This document shows, in pieces, positions 16,768-19,059 of a stretch of 19,059 bases of DNA. The first letter of the stretch is position 1. Each line of letters opens with the position of its first letter. The position numbers were made by a program, and so were the translations under genes. Source of the DNA: DATJPD01 sp036394195. GTDB taxonomy: Bacteria; Pseudomonadota; Alphaproteobacteria; CACIAM-22H2. Below the pieces are notes generated by a model, which did no database searches, was not told the origin of the DNA, and saw only the letters and a program-made list of their open reading frames with translations. The stretch lies in contig DASWFO010000332.1 of the NCBI GenBank assembly GCA_036394195.1, positions 1-19,059 of the forward strand, in the 5' to 3' direction.

Positions 16768-18280
16768 CCGGCAAGGCGCCTTCCGGCAGGTTGTCGAACT
16801 TGGTGAACGCGCCCTCGAACAGCAGCGGCACCGTGCCGATCGGGCCGTGACGCTGCTTGCCGATGATCACTTCCGCGACGTTGTGCATCTTGGTCGCGCG
16901 CTGCTGCCACTTGTCGAGGCGGTCGTGGAATTTCTCGTCGCCCTCTTCGGGCCGCTGCGCCGGCTGCTCGCGTTCCAGGTAGTACGCTTCGCGGTAGACG
17001 AACATGACGACGTCCGCGTCCTGCTCGATCGTTCCTGATTCACGCAAGTCCGAGAGCTGCGGGCGCTTGTCTTCGCGTTGCTCGACGGCGCGCGACAGCT
17101 GCGACAGCGCCAGCACCGGGACGTTCAGCTCCTTGGCGAGCGCCTTGAGGCCGCGGGTGATTGCCGAGATTTCCTGGACCCGATTCTCCGGACGCGACCC
17201 CGGCGGCGGCGCCAGGAGCTGCAAATAGTCGATGACGATCATCCCCAGGCCTTGCGTCCGCTGAAGCCGGCGCGCGCGGGTGCGCAGCGCCGAGATCGAC
17301 AGGGCTGGCGTATCGTCGATGAACATCGGCAGGGCGGCCAGCTCCTGGCTGGCCTGGACGAAGCGCGGGAAATCGTCGCCGCGCACCTCGCCACGGCGGA
17401 TCTTGTCCGACGGCACCTCGGTCATCTCGGCGAGAAGGCGGGTCGCCAGCTGTTCGGCCGACATTTCGAGCGAGAAGAACGCAACCTTGCCGCCCTCGAC
17501 GACCTCGGTCGTGCCGTCCTCCATCACCTGCTCGCGATAGGCACGCGCCGCGTTGAAGGCGATTTTCGTGGCGAGCGCGGTCTTGCCCATCGATGGCCGG
17601 CCGGCCAGGATCACCAGGTCAGATTTGTGCAGGCCGCCGAGCTTGCGATCGAGCGCCTCGAGCCCGGTGGTGACGCCGGTGATGGCACTTTCGCGCTTGA
17701 ACGCCAGCTCGGCCATGTCGATGGCCGTGTTGATGGCGAGCCTCAGCGGCTTCAGCTGCCCTTCCTGGTCGCCGGTGGTGGCGAGGTTGAACAGGCTCTG
17801 CTCGGCGGTCTCGATCTGCTCCTTGGCGCCGGTCTCGAGGTCGTGCGCGTACGCGCGATTGACCACGTCCTCGCCAAGCCCGATCAGCTGGCGCCGCAGA
17901 TAGAGGTCGTGGACGAGCCGGCCATGCTCGGCAGCGTTGATGATGGTGACGGCCGAGGCGGCGAGCTTGCCGAGATAGGCCGGTCCGCCGATCTCGGTCA
18001 AGGTCGAGTCCTGCTCGAAGAAATTCTTCAGCGTGACCGCGCTCGCGACCTGGCCGCGATTGATCAGCTTGCCGGTCGCCTCGAAGATCCGCGCATGGCG
18101 CGGGTCCATGAAATGCTCGGCCCGGAGGAAATCTGAGACCTTCTCGTAGGCCCGGTTGTTGGCGAGGATGGCGCCGAGCAGTTGGACTTCGGCTTCGAAA
18201 TTATGCGGCGGGCTGCGCAGCGACAGCGCGTCATCGTCGCGTGTCTTGAGCGGTGCAACGTTGGTGCGCGCTGTTTCCAT
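16754..18280 (-). CDS. dnaB: Replicative DNA helicase DnaB
   Basis: DnaB is the hexameric helicase that unwinds DNA at the replication fork. This 508-residue protein has the N-terminal primase-interacting domain (PPHNFEAEVQLLGAIL at about 24-39), a linker helix region, and the RecA-like domain with Walker A GRPSMGKT at 227-234, FFSLEMS at about 268-274, Walker B IVIDYLQLL at 348-356 and LSQLSRAVEQR later. DLRESGTIEQDADVV is the DnaB-specific motif. A 20-residue stretch before FFSLEMS (EQVMEDGTTEVVEGG) is an insertion relative to E. coli, usual in alphaproteobacteria. There is no intein. The ATG at 18280 has only a weak AGGG ribosome site. It overlaps alr by 14 bases. Confidence 0.98.
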   Translation of the reverse strand: METARTNVAPLKTRDDDALSLRSPPHNFEAEVQLLGAILANNRAYEKVSDFLRAEHFMDPRHARIFEATGKLINRGQVASAVTLKNFFEQDSTLTEIGGPAYLGKLAASAVTIINAAEHGRLVHDLYLRRQLIGLGEDVVNRAYAHDLETGAKEQIETAEQSLFNLATTGDQEGQLKPLRLAINTAIDMAELAFKRESAITGVTTGLEALDRKLGGLHKSDLVILAGRPSMGKTALATKIAFNAARAYREQVMEDGTTEVVEGGKVAFFSLEMSAEQLATRLLAEMTEVPSDKIRRGEVRGDDFPRFVQASQELAALPMFIDDTPALSISALRTRARRLQRTQGLGMIVIDYLQLLAPPPGSRPENRVQEISAITRGLKALAKELNVPVLALSQLSRAVEQREDKRPQLSDLRESGTIEQDADVVMFVYREAYYLEREQPAQRPEEGDEKFHDRLDKWQQRATKMHNVAEVIIGKQRHGPIGTVPLLFEGAFTKFDNLPEGALPDGEE

Positions 18281-18342
18281 GGGGCGTCGACCCTACCGCT
18301 CGCAAACAGAGTGAGCCAAGCCGAATCGAATTTATCAAAGCA

Positions 18343-18348
18343 AGTATA
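18343..18348 (-). promoter_or_regulatory. Candidate -10 element for the dnaB operon
   Basis: TATACT on the minus strand, five of six matches to the sigma-70 -10 consensus, lies 62 bases upstream of the dnaB start in the 159-base gap after the fatty-acid synthase gene. No good -35 hexamer is seen at the right distance. A GAATC site (GANTC, the CcrM methylation target) is at 18323-18327. Confidence 0.25.
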
Positions 18349-18386
18349 TCGGGGATAAGTTCGGCCGGTCGAATGCTCTTGGCGCG

Positions 18387-18411
18387 CAACAAAACAACCC
18401 GCCGCGACGGC
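18387..18411 (-). terminator. Weak terminator candidate after the CFA synthase gene
   Basis: On the minus strand GCCG-TCG-CGGC (18401-18411) is followed by a G/T-rich run with TTGTTTTGTT. The stem is only 4 bp, so this is tentative. Another short hairpin, GACCT-CGC-AGGTC (18429-18441), overlaps the stop codon. Confidence 0.3.
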
Positions 18412-18439
18412 CGATCCGCGTTAATGCCGACCTGCGAGG

Positions 18440-19059
18440 TCAGCGCGCGAGCGCGCCGACGGCGGCGTTTGCGTTTTCCCAATCGTGGATGTAGTCGCGC
18501 GTGCGAGGTACCGCATCGACGCTCTTGGCCAGCTGAATTTGGAAGACCATCAGTCCTTGCCGGCGGAACGCCACCTCGCTGCCGGCCAGATAGAACTCCC
18601 ACATGCGGCAGAAGCGCTCGTCGTAGATCTTGCGGATCTGATCGCGCGCCTGGTTGAAGCGCCGGCGCCACTCGGCGAGCGTGTCGGCGTAGTGGAGGCG
18701 GAGGATTTCGATGTCCGTCACCCACAACCCCGCCCGCTCGATCGCGGGGATCACCTCGGACAGCGCCGGCGAGTACCCGCCCGGGAAAATGTACTTGCGG
18801 ATCCAGGGGTTGGTCACGCCGGGGCCGTCGCTGCGGCCGATCGCATGGAGCAGCGCCACGCCGTCTTCGGCGAGCAAGTCGCGCACTTTGCGGAAGAACT
18901 CGGCGTAGTGGTGCACGCCGACATGCTCGAACATGCCCACCGACACGATGCGGTCAAAGGTGCCGGTCTGCTCGCGATAATCGCGGAGATGAAACTTCAC
19001 CCGATCGCCGAGCGACGCCTCGCTGGCGCGGCGGTTCGAGATCTCATGCTGCTCGGTCG
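18440..19059 (-). CDS. cfa: Cyclopropane-fatty-acyl-phospholipid synthase family, C-terminal part
   Basis: The 5' end lies beyond the window; about 206 residues remain. CFA synthases use S-adenosylmethionine to add a methylene bridge to unsaturated phospholipid acyl chains at the membrane. The fragment contains the family motif SVGMFEHVG after FDRIV, the catalytic-region LLHAIGR (the His matches the bicarbonate-binding His of E. coli Cfa), KYIFPGGYSP, the helical segment LRLHYADTLAEW (its Tyr is a second active-site residue) and ERFCRMWEFYLAGSE, whose Cys matches the late active-site Cys. All are intact, so the part seen is from a working gene. The first residues read are TEQHEISNRR. A CFA-type methyltransferase gene upstream of dnaB is an order I recall from Bradyrhizobium relatives. 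Other fatty-acid-modifying methyltransferases of this family are possible. Confidence 0.92.
   Translation of the reverse strand, partial: TEQHEISNRRASEASLGDRVKFHLRDYREQTGTFDRIVSVGMFEHVGVHHYAEFFRKVRDLLAEDGVALLHAIGRSDGPGVTNPWIRKYIFPGGYSPALSEVIPAIERAGLWVTDIEILRLHYADTLAEWRRRFNQARDQIRKIYDERFCRMWEFYLAGSEVAFRRQGLMVFQIQLAKSVDAVPRTRDYIHDWENANAAVGALAR

Noticed and set aside
16754..18280. Possible intein in dnaB
   Set aside because: The Walker A and later motifs are contiguous, and the total length of 508 residues leaves no room for an intein.

Overview
The window reads as chromosomal DNA of a high-GC, motile alphaproteobacterium, most likely of the Hyphomicrobiales (Rhizobiales). This rests on three things: two gene blocks that I know as conserved in that group (TPR protein-bamB-der, and cfa-dnaB-alr-...-radA-cvpA-purF-SDR), a DUF2794 gene, and a REP-like dispersed palindrome typical of alphaproteobacterial genomes. 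The genus cannot be named from this sequence. There is no rRNA, tRNA, CRISPR array, phage gene or insertion sequence. Genes fill almost everything; the largest gaps are 1707-1851, 3462-3645 and 18281-18439, all under 200 bases and probably promoter regions.

Left part (1-3461): the 3' end of a flagellin gene is separated by a two-way terminator from a convergent gentisate 1,2-dioxygenase-type cupin gene. That gene is divergent from a 6-phosphogluconate-dehydrogenase-like oxidoreductase with a DUF1932 C-terminus; the shared upstream region has a small palindrome and a perfect -35 hexamer. A 73-residue protein of unknown function and a convergent DUF2794 gene follow.

Middle part (3646-9263): a forward run holds an envelope-assembly/translation block (YfgM-like TPR membrane protein, BamB-like lipoprotein, Der GTPase), then a pair encoding a secreted six-repeat Kelch propeller and a TRAP-type solute-binding protein without its membrane subunits. 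The run ends at a REP-like hairpin.

Right part (9276-19059): everything is on the minus strand. After a cyclopropane-fatty-acid-synthase-like gene (cut by the window end) comes a tight nine-gene array read dnaB-alr-mlaE-mlaF-radA-cvpA-purF-DUF2937-SDR. Neighbours overlap by 1, 4 or 14 bases or lie within 27 bases, so the array is probably one operon or a few coupled transcripts. It links replication (DnaB), cell wall precursor supply (Alr), outer-membrane lipid transport (MlaEF), recombination (RadA) and purine synthesis (PurF).

I see no convincing new defence, mobile or RNA-guided system. The points most worth a second look are the Kelch/TRAP pair, the mlaEF insertion without mlaD, the divergent gentisate control region, the small conserved unknown proteins and a few unexplained palindromes.
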